This document shows positions 24,031 to 36,912 of a stretch of DNA of 64,000 nucleotides, piece after piece. The stretch lies in assembly GCA_013397075.1 (NCBI GenBank), contig VWZS01008898.1:292764-356763 (forward strand). The letters run 5' to 3'. Within the stretch, counting starts at the first letter, position 1; each line of letters opens with the position of its first letter. Source of the stretch: Rhabdornis inornatus. Its lineage: Eukaryota; Chordata; Aves; Passeriformes; Rhabdornithidae. A program made the translations under genes and the position numbers. Below the pieces are notes generated by a model. The model did not search any database. It saw only the letters and a program-made list of their open reading frames with translations, and was not told where the DNA came from.

Positions 24031-25634
24031 AAATTGTAATTCACTGTATCAAAAGATTATTTTTTTCCTCATGAGAAGTCCAGCTGTTTAAAAGAGGAGT
24101 AATATCCATTTTTCCTTTTGTGTAACTTTCTTAAAAGGAGTGTTAAGCAGGCAACCCAGCAGATACAAATGGACACTGCCCACCATAACGTTTTTTGTTC
24201 AGGTTACTAATAGGATGAATTTTTGGGACTGAAAACACAATCATTACTTGGAAGAAAGGGATTCTTTTTGTCCACACTATCCAGAAAGATGCATCAGCAT
24301 TATGATATGTGCTGGATCCCACTGGGATCCAAGTACTACCTGCAGAGTCCTCTGTGAAATCTGGCTTTCTCTAAGTGCACAAGTCATGTCTCCATTTCAT
24401 TAACCTTCTTGTTTTGCCTTTACTAATTAATTGTTTTGTACAGCTTAAGAATCAACTCTTCCCTCTTCAGTTTGTGTATTATGACTGAAGAGCCAAATGT
24501 TTACTGCATTTGGTCATTCTATGTTCTATGGTAACTTTTAAATCTTTTTCCAAAAGAAGTGAGTGGGTGGCCCTGTAGACACCCAGTACTGTCCTCAAGT
24601 CTGATAGGTTTTAAGAGAGAAATTCTGAATTGTTAACAGAGATTGCATAAAAGGAGTAAACCCCATCTATTTTTGTAAACTTAACTACTGCAGAATGCAC
24701 TGAATTGTCTTTTTTCCTTTGTTTTCTGCATGAAATTGTATCTTAGCATTTCTGAGAAATCCAGATTCCCAAGCCATTTCTACTTTGTCATTATTGCACA
24801 CCATTGAACAAGGTTTCATAATAGTTTATGACGCTTCTTAATTGTGCAATATAATTATATAGTTTAAGGTATTCTAATATTTTTTCTTTTCAAAATTCAA
24901 ATGCTGAGACATTCCTATTTCCATAACTGCTTGTCTAAACTCAGACACATAACACATACATAAAATAGCATAATGCCTACACTACCCATTCAAGAAAATA
25001 TCATCCCTACATATTCCACAAGGACTGTTTTTATTTAAAAAATTGTTGCCCTGCAGCTCTTGATTTTTTTCTTCATGCAGCACACATAACTTTATTATGC
25101 TCTGGTCTTAATGTATCTCGAGGTTGTTGTCAGTTTTAAGACGAAATTTTGAGATAATCAAGGTCAATGCTTATAATTTAAATCTTATTCTGGTTGTTTG
25201 GTCTCTACTGTGTCACAACAGGAGATATCTGTGTATTTGGGATTTGAGTATTCATGCTCTCATGCTTACATGTGAACACAGTTTACATATTAAAAGAAAA
25301 CAGCTCAGTGAAATTATTTTAATTTTATGTAAGAACTGTGTCTTATTGATAGCTACTGAGACGTCAAGACCTACAGTTTTAAACATGAGTGAGTCTGGCT
25401 TAGCTGCTTAAAGGAAATGGTATGGGACCCATACTTCAGCAGGAGCTAAAGATTGTGGTGGCTGAGCTGTCTTTCCATGTCCCCAGGTGAAAGAAGAGGT
25501 ACCAAGCGTTTGAATGAGCCTCAGAAGTACAAAAAGCTTTTGCAGGGTTTACAGGCTCTTTTCTTGACTGCCTTCTCACCAAGGAGGTATCCTATCCATC
25601 CTTTTAGACCATCAGTCTCAAATTTGTTGTTAGT
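24031..25634. other. Unique AT-rich DNA, possibly further LINE decay
   Basis: No gene seen. Some of the first few hundred bases may be the continuation of the CR1 fragment, too diverged to call by eye. Confidence 0.45.
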
Positions 25635-25757
25635 TGGGATCCAATTCTGCCACCCCTTTGAGCAGTACCTTAGTGCACACAGACCCGTTGAACTCAATGT
25701 GGCTAATTGTGCAGTAAAGTACTAATCACATTGAATAATGGCAGCAGAATAGGGCCC
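25635..25757. repeat. Ancient amniote inverted-repeat element
   Basis: The left arm begins GGGATCCAATTCTGCCACCC and GAGCAGTACCTTAGTGCAC. The right arm, read as reverse complement, gives GGGCCCTATTCTGCTGCCAT and GATTAGTACTTTACTGCAC. The arms are about 50-60 bp and meet around CGTTGAACTCAATGTGG. This fits a widespread palindromic amniote repeat, abundant in turtles and crocodilians, carrying ATTCTGCCACCC, GAGTAGTACCTTAC and CATTGAAGTCAATGG. It is probably a non-autonomous DNA element, long inactive in birds. The symmetry is seen directly; the family match is from memory. Confidence 0.65.
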
Positions 25758-26170
25758 TCGGTAATAAGAATTAATCATACCAGACCTTTGAAACTGTTTT
25801 TTTCATTGTACAGCTGAGCTGAGAGAACAGACGAAAGTAAAAGAGACAATACTCAGGAGCATAGTTACTGATAAATAATTACAACAAGGACATTATAATT
25901 ATTTAATTAAAATTTGTGCATGGGGAGAGATTATGAGTCTTTCAGCTTGCTGCCTCATTTAGATGATACTAGTCATTAACCAATTTTGCTGTAGTCAGCT
26001 ACTAAATGTCCACACAGCCTGCCTTAATTTTTAAAACTCTTCAATCAGCAAAACTGGCTGCATGCACTGTGTAATGCTACTGAAGAACAGAAAGTGCCAC
26101 ACTTAGTAACACAATTAAAGGCAGCCTCGACTTTTTAAAGGAAACTTGTACTTTAATTAATCAAGATCAT
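25758..26170. other. Conserved-element-like AT-rich block (speculative)
   Basis: No gene. The block is dense in TAAT/ATTA homeodomain-type cores (for example GTAATAAGAATTAATC, ATTTAATTAAAATT, CTTTAATTAATC). This composition is common in ancient vertebrate enhancers, but composition alone proves nothing. Confidence 0.2.
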
Positions 26171-27728
26171 CAAATAAAAAGGGACAAAAGAGTGTTTATC
26201 TCTGCTTTTGAAGATATTAATTAGCAAACCACACAGAGAGCACTGTGGAGATGGCAATGGGCCTGTGATTCTTCCTTCTGAAGTTATTTTGTTCCTTCCC
26301 TTAATATAATTTTCTACTGGCTTTTTTTTTTTTCTGAGTTTATTCTGAATATAAACATCATAGGCGTATAATGTGTCAGAATTGTAGCAGCTACCCCACA
26401 ACAAAAAACATGTTTTCAAGATCATCTTCCCCAGAAATTTCTTTAGATCTGCTAGTTTTCTAGTTTAAGGCTGTCTTTAGGAGCGATTTCCCAGTGTGTC
26501 TTTCTGTAGTTTGCTGCCTGAATTTGCACCCTTAAAGCAGGCATTTTGCAACCAGCTGTATCTTTCTTCCAACTGGCAGGTATTTTATTTCTTCCTATGT
26601 TTTCCCTCAGTTTCCAGCTGGTAGGTATTCTAACACCTCTAATGTTTTCCCTCAGTTTTTATCTTCCCATTGCCAAACAGATGGCAGATTCTCACATTTA
26701 CACAACAAATCCTAATGTTCTTTCAGTTATACCAATACACAATAGGAGTGACACTTCTGCAACTGAGAGATCCAGGCTGTGTAAAATAGGTATTTGCAAT
26801 GGAAAAACTGAGGCCCACAAACATAAGATGTGAATATACAAAATACACAGAATTTAATATGACTCACAGAATTTTACCTGACTAAAAGAAAAGTAGAACT
26901 TCAGAAATTATTGTATAACTACTGTAGAATATGTATATATTGTATACATACTGTAGAATAGTGTCACCAATCTGTGAGCTTTTTGAAACTCTTGTGGGTT
27001 TAGCACCGCTTTGGCACTTTCTGTTTACCTTATATTCTAGAAGACCTTCCAATATGAATTTATACACTGTATTAATCGAGTAATGTGGAAATGGAACTCT
27101 TTAAGCCTGTGGTGCAAAAGAGTGCTGAAGGTAGAGGTGTAAAATTATTTTGGATTTTCAGGGGAAACAGCACATTCCGAACGAAACCAGCAGATGCCCT
27201 TGGCCACCTGACTGAGAAATTTTTATGGGATCATCCCACATGAGCAACTTCAGTTTCCTGAGCTGAAAGACTAGCATGCTGAGGTAAAAAAGAAAGAAAA
27301 AATGAGAATGTGATCAACAAAAGAATCCATTTAAATCTCATGGATCAGGTTCCTCTTAAAATTGCTTAACCAGTAAGCATTAAATATGCTGTTTAGACTC
27401 TAAAGCAGGATGAGAAATAAAGCAAAAAAGCTCAGAGAAATTTCAATGTCCGGGAATTCAGCAGAAAAACAGAAAGAAAAAAACAAACTATCAAGTTCTT
27501 CTGTATTTCAGTAATAGCTGATCCATGATAGTAAAATATCAGAACAATTGTTTGATAGCAATCAAGAATAATTGTATTTATTCAACTGATATTAGAGAGA
27601 TAAAACGTCAGGTTTTTGCCATTTTCTCAAAGTAGTTTTTGGTTGGGATGCTTGCAAAATTGAAGCTCCATTTCCCCTTTCCAGGCATGAAGAAATCAGA
27701 CCTATAAAAAAACTTTGACTATAACATA
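26171..27728. other. Unique AT-rich DNA, no gene seen
   Basis: A TACTGTAGAATA sequence is repeated on both sides of a TA-rich core at about 26918-26960. A short AAAACTGAGGCCCACAAAC at about 26805-26823 recalls the conserved AAACTGAGGCACAGAGA segment of MIR/L2-type repeats but is too short to call. Confidence 0.5.
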
Positions 27729-27850
27729 TCACAGAATCACAGAGTTGTTTAGTTTGGAAAAGACCTCTAAGATCATTGTAGCCAACCATTAATCCAGCAC
27801 TGCCAAGTTGATCACTAAGCCATGTCCCTAAGTGCCATATCCACAAGCCT
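27729..27850 (-). mobile_element. CR1 LINE 3'-end fragment
   Basis: TCACAGAATCACAGAG, then TTTGGAAAAGACCTCTAAGA, TCATTGTAGCCAACCATTAA and AAGCCATGTCCCTAAGTGCC follow the antisense 3' end of a CR1 subfamily (consensus TTGGAAAAGACCTCTAAGATCATC...). The element is on the minus strand with its 3' end at the left, 5'-truncated to about 120 bp. The open frame over it on the minus strand is incidental. Confidence 0.85.
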
Positions 27851-29189
27851 TCAAAATACCAGTGCCCAGATTTTTTCTTACCCTCCGTAAAAATTAATGG
27901 GCCTTGTACTCAGCAGTACTCTAGAATAATGAGCTACCTGGTATGAACCATATCCTCTAACATGCTCTGTATTGAGTGCAAGTGCTGAAGAGAACACTCA
28001 TTTACTCTGAGATCACTGTTTCTTCTCAAGAACTGACTTTAATACCTTCTGAACCAACAAAAAAGGTAATGTCTAGTTTCCCCTGAAACAATTTGTCAAA
28101 TTAGCTGTTAATTGTTCTAAATCAGTATTTATTATTTCCATTTTTTACATTGCCACAACAATTGTTTGATCAGCACAATTGATCAAACTTGAATATTTCT
28201 CTATAAATAAAACCAAGTCTAATATGAATACCAGGATGCTAAAGGAAGAGCAAGTTCTGCAGTTGCACAATCTGGCACATCTAAACTCAAGTTTGTTCCA
28301 TGACAACTTGAATTAATTTCTTGAACACCTTGTTTCTTAACAGTAGAGGACTTAGCGACAATAAATTACACAGGGCAGTGATTTGGGGTTTTTTCTGATA
28401 AATTTTACTAGTTACTTTGTATGTAAATCTTCCCCGTGTAGTGGTCATTTGAAGGAGCATCCTAAATGAAGATCTTTGATTAATCTTATCTGAGCCGTAT
28501 AATTAATTTTATGCTGTTTTTTTTTTTTCAAATTTGGCTAAGAATTAAGAGTTTTCAGGTATTTATAAAGGAAAGTTATGCATACTTCAGAACACAGTTT
28601 TTGCTATCTGAACTTAATGTGCTCAGTTTCAATGTTATTATCACAGACTATATCCAGTCTCCTCGTGAATGATTTTTAATGCAGGAAGAACTCTTGCAAG
28701 AACAGAGAACATATCTGTGTATGAACTTGCATGAACAATATTTGTTTGGGAGATCTAATACTCTCCTTGGACATGTGCTTGATTTGAAGGATATCATGGG
28801 CCCAATTGCAAAATCTTCAAGATCCCCTAGGGAAATGCTGAAGGATGGGGACAGTGTTTCAAGCTGTGCATGCATCATGTACTGAACACTATTGACAGAA
28901 GATGCCATTTCTCTTCAAAATGCAATTTACAGAACATTTTTTGAGATATATAAGTCCTCAGAAACGGAGACAAATCTCACTTCCAAAACACCATGGGAAA
29001 CAATGGTGACACAAGCCGTCTCTTTTATTTTTTTTTTTAACTCAGGCATTCATAATTTAAATTCACATCATGTCCTAAGGAAACATATTATTCAAGTTAT
29101 GACAGTGAGCAATGCAACATTTTGATTCCATCTGTGTAGACTGGTTATATATTCTTAGATCCAGACAAAGTGTGACTTCATATATGTGT
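27851..29189. other. Unique AT-rich DNA, no gene seen
   Basis: A short frame at 28679-28885 follows a CAG and reads without stops on both strands. There is no polypyrimidine tract and no family resemblance, so it is left unannotated. Confidence 0.5.
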
Positions 29190-29385
29190 GACTTAGTGGT
29201 TAGGACACTGAGTGCCCAAGGACATTAGAAGCTGACATTAGAGGTGGAAAAAACTGTTATGATGAGTATTTCACCAAAAGATACCTGACAATCCAGTGGT
29301 TACAAAAGTGTCTTGGGAAATGAAAGTTCATATCCCCTTAGACAAATCTGAGTATATGTTTCCCACATGGCAAATGACTACAGAA
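29190..29385. repeat. tRNA-derived SINE-like fragments (ancient)
   Basis: ACTTAGTGGTTAGGACACTG at 29191-29210 resembles the A-box end of tRNA-derived SINEs (TAGTGGTTAGGGCACTGG). At 29295-29385 CCAGTGGTTACAAAAGTGTC, TTGGGAAATGAAAGTTCATA and TATGTTTCCCACATGGCAAA resemble an amniote SINE with AGTGGTTAGGGCACTCACCT and GGTCTCCCACATCCCAGG. Both matches are short and from memory. Confidence 0.35.
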
Positions 29386-32300
29386 ATCACTGAGCTTTTG
29401 GGAAGACCGTTTCAAGCAGGATTTTTTTTACAGAGTCATATTCATTAGATTTGCAGTATCTAATAAATCAGGCACTGAAGAGGAGCTGAATGGAGAATCA
29501 TTCATGGGCCAGGCATGAAAGAAATGTCAGACTGCACTACAGCTGGTCATGGTCAGGAGCAGAACAGTAAACATACAGGAAATTCTACTGGAGAAACTGA
29601 CCGTATTTATGATTCTCATACTTCCCAGGTTATAGAGCAGGCTAGAGTGAAAAGAGAAAGGAGACCTAGAGCTTCATTTGGGCTTTAGGTTTTTAAACCT
29701 ACACAAAATTATTTTCCAGATCTGGCCATTAAAACTTTGCCTTAAAAAAATGAATGCATGTAAAACCATCAGCGAGAAACTTGACCAGAAAACAAACAAA
29801 CCAAAATCTTTTTTAGGAAAATTATCTCTCTTGCATGAAAGCTGAGATAGGTCACAGAAGTAATCAGCCAGTGCTGCTGCCAGTAGGTTAATTGTCAGAG
29901 AAGCGTTTATTGAGTTTATTTTGATTCAGAAAGATATCATATTTAATTCAGGCTCACAAAGGCCATAAGTTATTTCTTTTTATAATAGACTAGCTGCTAA
30001 CAAATTGTTGCTGATGACACACTAATGACTCACTGATGACATGCTAAAATATCTGCCAGTTCCCCAGCTATTCCAAATCTCTGAGACTTACATGCCTAGA
30101 AAACCTCTCCATTTTGCTGCAGTGAAATCACTCCTGTGCATTCCACTTTTCTCAATAGGTGTGTTTTAGTTCTCATGATTTCTAATGCTTCCTGTGTAGA
30201 GACTCAAATTTCTTTTCCAGTTTTCTCTGAAGATATTGTGCTTCAGAGGCATTTCCTGTTCTTAATGTGAAGTATCTACTGGAATGCCTGAGAAATATGC
30301 TAAGATAAATAAAAATTATATTTTTAGCTTCAGATTATACTCAGATGTCTTCTTCCCTTGTGGCGAATTCCTCCTTTATTTCCTCTTTCCCCAGCTGGCA
30401 GTCTAGACTACTTGCCCATCCAAGTCAGTCACACACCAGCAAGCCATCACTGCTGTGTGAACCAGTTCATCACCTTTGCAGCAGCAGTCACATTGCTGCC
30501 TGTTGGAGACACTCATGATAGACAAAAAGTTCCTTGCTGTGAGAATGCAACAGCCCATGGTACAGGGCAGCTAACGGCTGAATAACCAGAAGCTGGACTG
30601 TGAAACACCACAGACATGTGAAAGTATGACTGAGCAGAACCAGCTCATGGGCCACACTGGATTTGTCCCACTTCATCTGATCTACCTTCACCATGTAGAG
30701 CACAGACAAAGTTTCACATCCTGCCTGCATCTTGTGTGATAAAAGCATGGGACACTCTTCCCCTCCAGTTTATTGCATTCCTGAGGTGGGCTTGTTTCAC
30801 AATATTACTAATGTTCTCTTGTCTCATTTGAAAATACACAAGTGGCCAATGAAAGTGCAGCCCTTTTGGGCACCAATCCAAAGCATTATCAAGCCTCCTG
30901 TTCACTTCCCAGAGGGGAATGCCAGTGTAATTAAAATTAGTCACACATACAAGATGAGTGGATAAGAGTGAGAAAAAAGGTAAAGAAAATGAATTTATGG
31001 AAAGAAAAGTACAGCTAGACAGTGAAAATTAAACAGAGAGAAAAATGGTCATTTTTATTCAGCTTGGCAGCATCAGTGACCAGAATACACATAATTATCT
31101 GAGTGGCATTCAAGCACTACAACTAGAGGATGGTAGTGGTAGTGATGAATTGGATGTCCTTGAGCAGCTGGTTTCGAGAGCCTCTGGACCAGGCTTTTCC
31201 AGGGCTATGTAAATTGAGAGAAAGATGAAAGAGGAAGGAACTTTATTGAAAATATATTCTTCAATATAATTTTCTCTGCCTTAATATCTGCGTGGTTAAG
31301 CTTCAAGAAAAATTATGGATGCTTGAGACAGGATTCTTCTACTACTGATTACTGATACTAGACTGCATGGTCTTCATTTACTGTGCTTGAGTATGCAACA
31401 GTTTACATTTAATTTTATCGGTCCTACTTTTCTTAAAAAATTGTGAAGGGGACAAATACATGGGAGATGGTAGACATAAGGGAATATTTCTTGGAAGTCT
31501 AGGAGGAGACTGAAGTTATGCAAGTAGGAATTTTGCAGATATGTGAGGAAGTCTGTGACATAGGAGTGCTCAACATGATGTTGATGGAACTGGATAAGTG
31601 AATTTTTAAAAAAAAATTAATCACCTCTTCCTAGTGGAGGGCTGGATTTATGCTGGAATAGATAATTTCCATTGCACATTTTTTCACCAGTATTTAATTT
31701 CTGTTTTACTTTTCACCTCTTCATATTCACCAAATCTTGTATCACTCCTATCGAATAATTCATATTGGTGACCAGGTTTGAAATTTTCCTGAGTATTTTC
31801 AGTGTGTCCTCCCTACACTACACTGTAGACACCCTCTTGCTTCTTCACATCTGTAGAGAAGGAAGGAACTGCTTTATTGTTAGAGAAAAGCCTTTGAACT
31901 TCTTCTACTGTATAAAGTGGAAAACATCAGATGGATAGAAGATGCTCAGAAGAAATAGCTCTTTGCCACTGCTCAATGGTGTGTAGAGGAATATACATTC
32001 ACAGACAGAATATTTGTACTCTGTCAGTAAAGTGTCAAGTCAGAAACACCCCAATACTTTTTTTCGAATGCACATGGTTTGAATTAGTCAGTTCATGGGA
32101 CTGAACTCCACACATGGCAGATCCTTCACAGCAAAGATCTGTACATGGGTACTTCATGCATGAGGAAAACTTAGTCTGCCAGGCACATGACAGTTGTATC
32201 AGTTAAACTCCCACTACCTTCCTACTCAGCCTGCTGTGCACCTTCTGATAAGATTTTGCGGAAGTCACAAAATGACAGGCCTGAAAAAAAGAAGATAGAG

Positions 32301-34589
32301 CCTGCTAAGGATAAAGAGCATCAGTGATTCTGGAAATGCTTTTCTTTTACATTTTCTACCTTATTGCATTAATAATTTTATCAAGGTTCTATATTTATTT
32401 GAACCTGCATTTCTTCAAGGTAAACCATGCAAAAACTGCACAGTGTAGAACACCCCAGGACATAAGGAAGAAATAATGAAAGGAAAGGAAAGCAAAGCAT
32501 CAGAGCAATTGCTGCAAGTGGCTGGGAAGTCCAGGGAGGAAGCATCTGCCTCTGAGAGGGGAATGTGGCCAGGGCCTTCACCTGAGTCATCTCCAGCAAG
32601 AAATTATTGTCATTTGGCAATGGCAACTAAGCTTTGTTCACAGACTGGCAAGACAGTTGTTTAGTTGATTCTTATTTCAAGTTTCTAGGTGATTACTGTA
32701 GTACCCATTACACTCGAAGCCTAGATTTACACAGTCTTTGTGCACGCATGGAAGCTTATTAAAATTAATTTTTCCCCTAAGGATTTCTTCATTCTGCTTT
32801 TTCACACACGCTCTTCATGAGAGAAATGTCTCTTCCAAACTCATGCTTTTTGTCATAATAATTGGTTTACACCTCTTGGCAACTTTTCACACTGTGTGTA
32901 AAGTACTGCTTCATTAGGGTTCATTAAGAGGCAATATTTTCATCACAGTAAAAATCATAAAAACGCCTTAAAATTGTTTTTAGTGTTGATCATGTTGTCT
33001 CATTTATGGAGAAGCATAACTGTTATGTGCAATCATACACACAGACAAAGAAACAACTTTTGCAAAGCTCTCTTGGAACTTAAGTGATAAGGTAACAATT
33101 ATTAAATGAACCATGTAATTCTGATTGACAATAGGGCACAATAAAATAACTTACATTGCATAGTTAGAAAAAAATAGTTTTTAAAGAAACCTTAAATTGC
33201 TGTGAGAAGTTCATTGTAAAGTGGAATAAAATTGTACATCACAATTCATTAGACCTGCACATTCCTGAATTATTTTTATGATACGATACTTCTTTCTGTT
33301 TAAAGGAATGTTTCATTTCCTCTTTTAGGAAAAATGAGAACTCAAGAGTTAAATTGCTGACATAAAGCTCTTGCTTTGATTACCCAGGATGTATTTATAG
33401 ACTATTAAACAGAACAGTAACAGAAAGATCTACCGGGCAGTTCCTGCTTTTTTTCAGGTAGGGAGAGCCTGTGTTGTCATCAACAAATAGTGAGAAATAT
33501 CTAGAATTTTGCCTCCAGAACAGCCTAAAACAGGTTTTTTCACAGTTACCACCCGCAACACACATTACAAGAGTATTCAGCAAAGGAGTTGTTATAGGTA
33601 CTTACTTGTTTTGTAGTTAAGAGATGTTATGCCAAAACACTGTGCTCAAAACCAGGCAGTGCTATTGACAAATGAAAGTTGTGCACAGCAAAGGGTTTCC
33701 ATGTGCAGCTCTGGGATGTGTGACTGTTATCACCAGGAGCTGTTACCTAGGAAACAAAATGTCCTTATGGACAATGTGTGAGCTCCTTCAGAGTTTCCTT
33801 TTCCACTAATACTCTCAGACATTTCAACACTTTGATCCAATACTTATGATATACTCTTGTCTGAATATCATCAAAACCCCAGTCATACAACTGGTCAGAT
33901 TGGCTAGACTGGTCTTATTTAGACAAAAAAGAATTTTTCTTAAGATGAACCATCTTTTATCCACTGATTTTTTTCTTGAGAAAGTGAGTGTGCTGCTCAC
34001 ATTCTTGTAGGAAGCAGTTACCAGTAAAAAGATGTCATGGAAAAGATTAAAATAAGTAGCCATCATTAAATTCAGTATTTTTTTGCCAAACACTGATACC
34101 AAAATCTGAGATAAATTTATAAATAAAAAAAGAATATTGAATCACACAACTGATTTTCTTATTCCAGTCCTGAGATTATGGACTTTTTGGACAAGTATAC
34201 CAAGATTTTACATGTCATGTGAGCCTTCCTGCCTTTGCATGTGTACATAATTCAGTTGCAGTTTCCTCTGGAGGTAGACATCCTTACATGTTTGTTTTCC
34301 TTTGCACATTACGTGTTGGTGGCAAAGACAGCACTGAGTTTTCGAAGTATTCAACTCCAGAAATACAAATATTGAGGATTATCTTTACATTTAAAGTTAG
34401 CAGGAAAGTTTTGTTAGAATTGAAGAACGAATTCTGTAATTTGGGATATACAGATATAAAACTGTATGTAAATATGTAAATCCACACGTGAAATGAAGTT
34501 GCTAAAAATTGCTGTATCTCATGGCCATCAACCCTGAGGCTTGTACTGGCATCTAAAAAGTAAATTTTGAGGGTTCCTGCATATATCCT
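29386..34589. other. Unique AT-rich DNA, no gene seen
   Basis: Five kilobases without a recognisable gene, transposon or RNA. A 9-bp direct repeat CTGATGACA occurs at 30011 and 30033. Reading frames are short and unsupported. Confidence 0.55.
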
Positions 34590-34681
34590 GGGTGGCACCC
34601 CTATCCATGGCAGGGTAGTTGGAAGTAAACCATTTTTAAGTTTGTTTCTAATCCTAACCATTCTATGATTCTATGATTCTT
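34590..34681 (+). mobile_element. CR1 LINE 3'-end fragment
   Basis: The end of the copy reads CCATGGCAGGGTAGTTGGAA, then AATCCTAACCATTCTATGAT and a final ATTCTATGATTCT. This is the sense-strand CR1 3' end, with its ATTCTATG terminal repeat at the right, so the element is on the plus strand. Divergence is moderate. Only the last 90 or so bases can be recognised; more diverged sequence may reach back to about 34520. Confidence 0.82.
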
Positions 34682-36877
34682 CATCTGGTGGATATGAAGT
34701 TGTTAACAAAGGAGTGTTGAGATACTATGACAAAATTATTCAGAACAAATTCAGACCTGATCCCTACTTGCTGAGCCTTTCATAAATCACTAAATTAAGT
34801 AAACTGGCTGGTTTTTAACACAATATAATTTCTGAGAGAATAGGAAGATATCAGATATCTATGACCACAACAAAAGGACAAAGGATGATCTGGAACAAAA
34901 ATACAAGGTGAAGCTGAGAGCATATGCCAGTGATGAATGTGTATGCCAATAACTTAAGGTTTAGAAATCCTCATAGAACTCTTTGTATCAAAAATAGGAA
35001 AAATTTCAGAAAATTTAGGTCTAAATTTATAAACCAATACAGTGATGCCCAGAATGAGATATCCTGCTCACATTACTCTCCTTGAAGAAGTTCTATATCA
35101 TTAGCTATAGCAAGCAGCTCTTAAGAGTATGCTTGTTTTGCAAATTGGCTTATTTTTTCTTTGTGGTCATTCCATACAAGAAAAAAGCCACATTTTTTTT
35201 GACTCTTCTTTAGTCAATTAAGCATTCTTTTTCTCCTTTCATCTGTAATGAACCAATTCTGCAACCAAGCATTATAATTCTGTAAAAAAACAACTGCCTA
35301 GTTATCAGTAGGCAAGTCTCAAATGTACATGTCTTTGAACTACAGTCCTTTTGTTTACATGAAAAGGAACTGGACAACTTGGCAGGAAGAGACAACATTT
35401 CTTACATGGCTCTGTACAGTGAGGTGCTGTAAGAGCAATGTTCTGGAGCATACCGCTTGTGGGAAAAGAGAACTGAAGGCAGCAGAGTTAGCAAAGCCTG
35501 TATTACTTTAGTTGTCAATGGTCAGAGACCTACAATTGACTGATATTGGGGTTTTATATTTAGAAATTATGCTGTCATGATTTTGCAAGAAATGAAATGT
35601 TATTGACTTACTGACTTGAATGTTCTATTTTCTGTACTTTTACAGAGATTTTTCATTGGGATACAATGCACAGAAATCAATCCAGCAACTTCCAGAGCAT
35701 TGAAATACTCCAGACTCTGGGGATTATGGTCCCTGCATTAGAAGGGACTTCTAGTTTTGCTTTGTCTTGTTTTGTTTTAACTGCTCACCTCTGGCAGAAC
35801 TAGAAGTATTTATTTTCTGTCTTCACACTGTGAGTTCAGCAGGAGCCTAATTACCAGCCAGCATATTGTGATTGTCCAAGGAGTATCAGAAATGAGCAAA
35901 TATATCAAGGTTTGCACCACGGCTCAGGAGTAACAGCTGCAGTCACTCACCAGCCTCAACTGTCAGCTCCATCTTCCTCCTGCATAAAAATAAACATTTC
36001 CCTCACAATAAAGTCTTTTTATAAAAGCAATAAAACAACTCAAGGGAGCATTGTTATCATGAGCTAATCACTCCCTTAGGGAATTAAAGGCACTTAGCTG
36101 CATCTAGAGCTTCAACACCTGAGGGGCTGTGATTATTTCATGATAACCAACAAGGCATGACAGACTGGGAGGTTAATTAGATAATATTCAAACTTGGTAA
36201 TATTGAGTTTGAAGATTTCTTTTGAAGTTGTACAAGCAAAGCTCTGCTTATAAAACAGCAGTGGGACATCAGCACAGAAAGGATAATTAACATTTCCTAC
36301 AAACCAACCAAGGTTTTGAATAGCTGAAGGAAAAAATAATAAAGTCAAAGTACTAGACCCTGAGGCACTCCTTTAACAATGAGTAATCCTGATGAGTTCA
36401 CTCCCTGGAATCTTGGGCAGAAATTGACTCAAATTATATAATGCTGTTTAGTTGCTAACCCCTAAATGGTGGAGGCACTTCAGTCAGCCTCATGCTACTT
36501 AACAGTCCATTGTCTCAAAGAATTTAGTGGGATAGTAAATGCAGTATTAATAATAAATATTCATCTGAGCTGCAGTCATAGCCATTGGTTATGAGTCACT
36601 GCACTGCCAGAGATTAAAGTCAAAAGACACTGCCAACATTTAAAATTGTACAAGGCAGTAATTGTTTTGTGGAAGACCATTTTATTTTTGTGGACAGTGG
36701 CAGAGAAGTTTCAGAAGTACCTGTATGTTTATGCAGGGCTGGAGGCGTGCTGCACACGTGTCGATGGTCAGCTACCTGCCAGGACCTGGATAATTAGTCC
36801 ATGGGCTCTTTCCCACCCTCCTCATGCACCAAATGGGAGCTGTAGGGTGAAGTGGCCCATCTGCCTGAAGTTTCACT
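34682..36877. other. Unique DNA, no gene seen
   Basis: The stretch 35820-36370 has the mixed, non-repetitive, TAAT-containing composition sometimes seen in conserved non-coding DNA, but nothing can be assigned. No gene or RNA is supported. Confidence 0.5.
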
Positions 36878-36912
36878 ACCAAACCAAACCAAACCAAACC
36901 AAACCAAAAAAA
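36878..36912. repeat. (AAACC)n short tandem repeat
   Basis: Five uninterrupted AAACC units after ACC, ending in a run of seven A. The adjoining proline/lysine reading frame is produced by the repeat. Confidence 0.92.
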
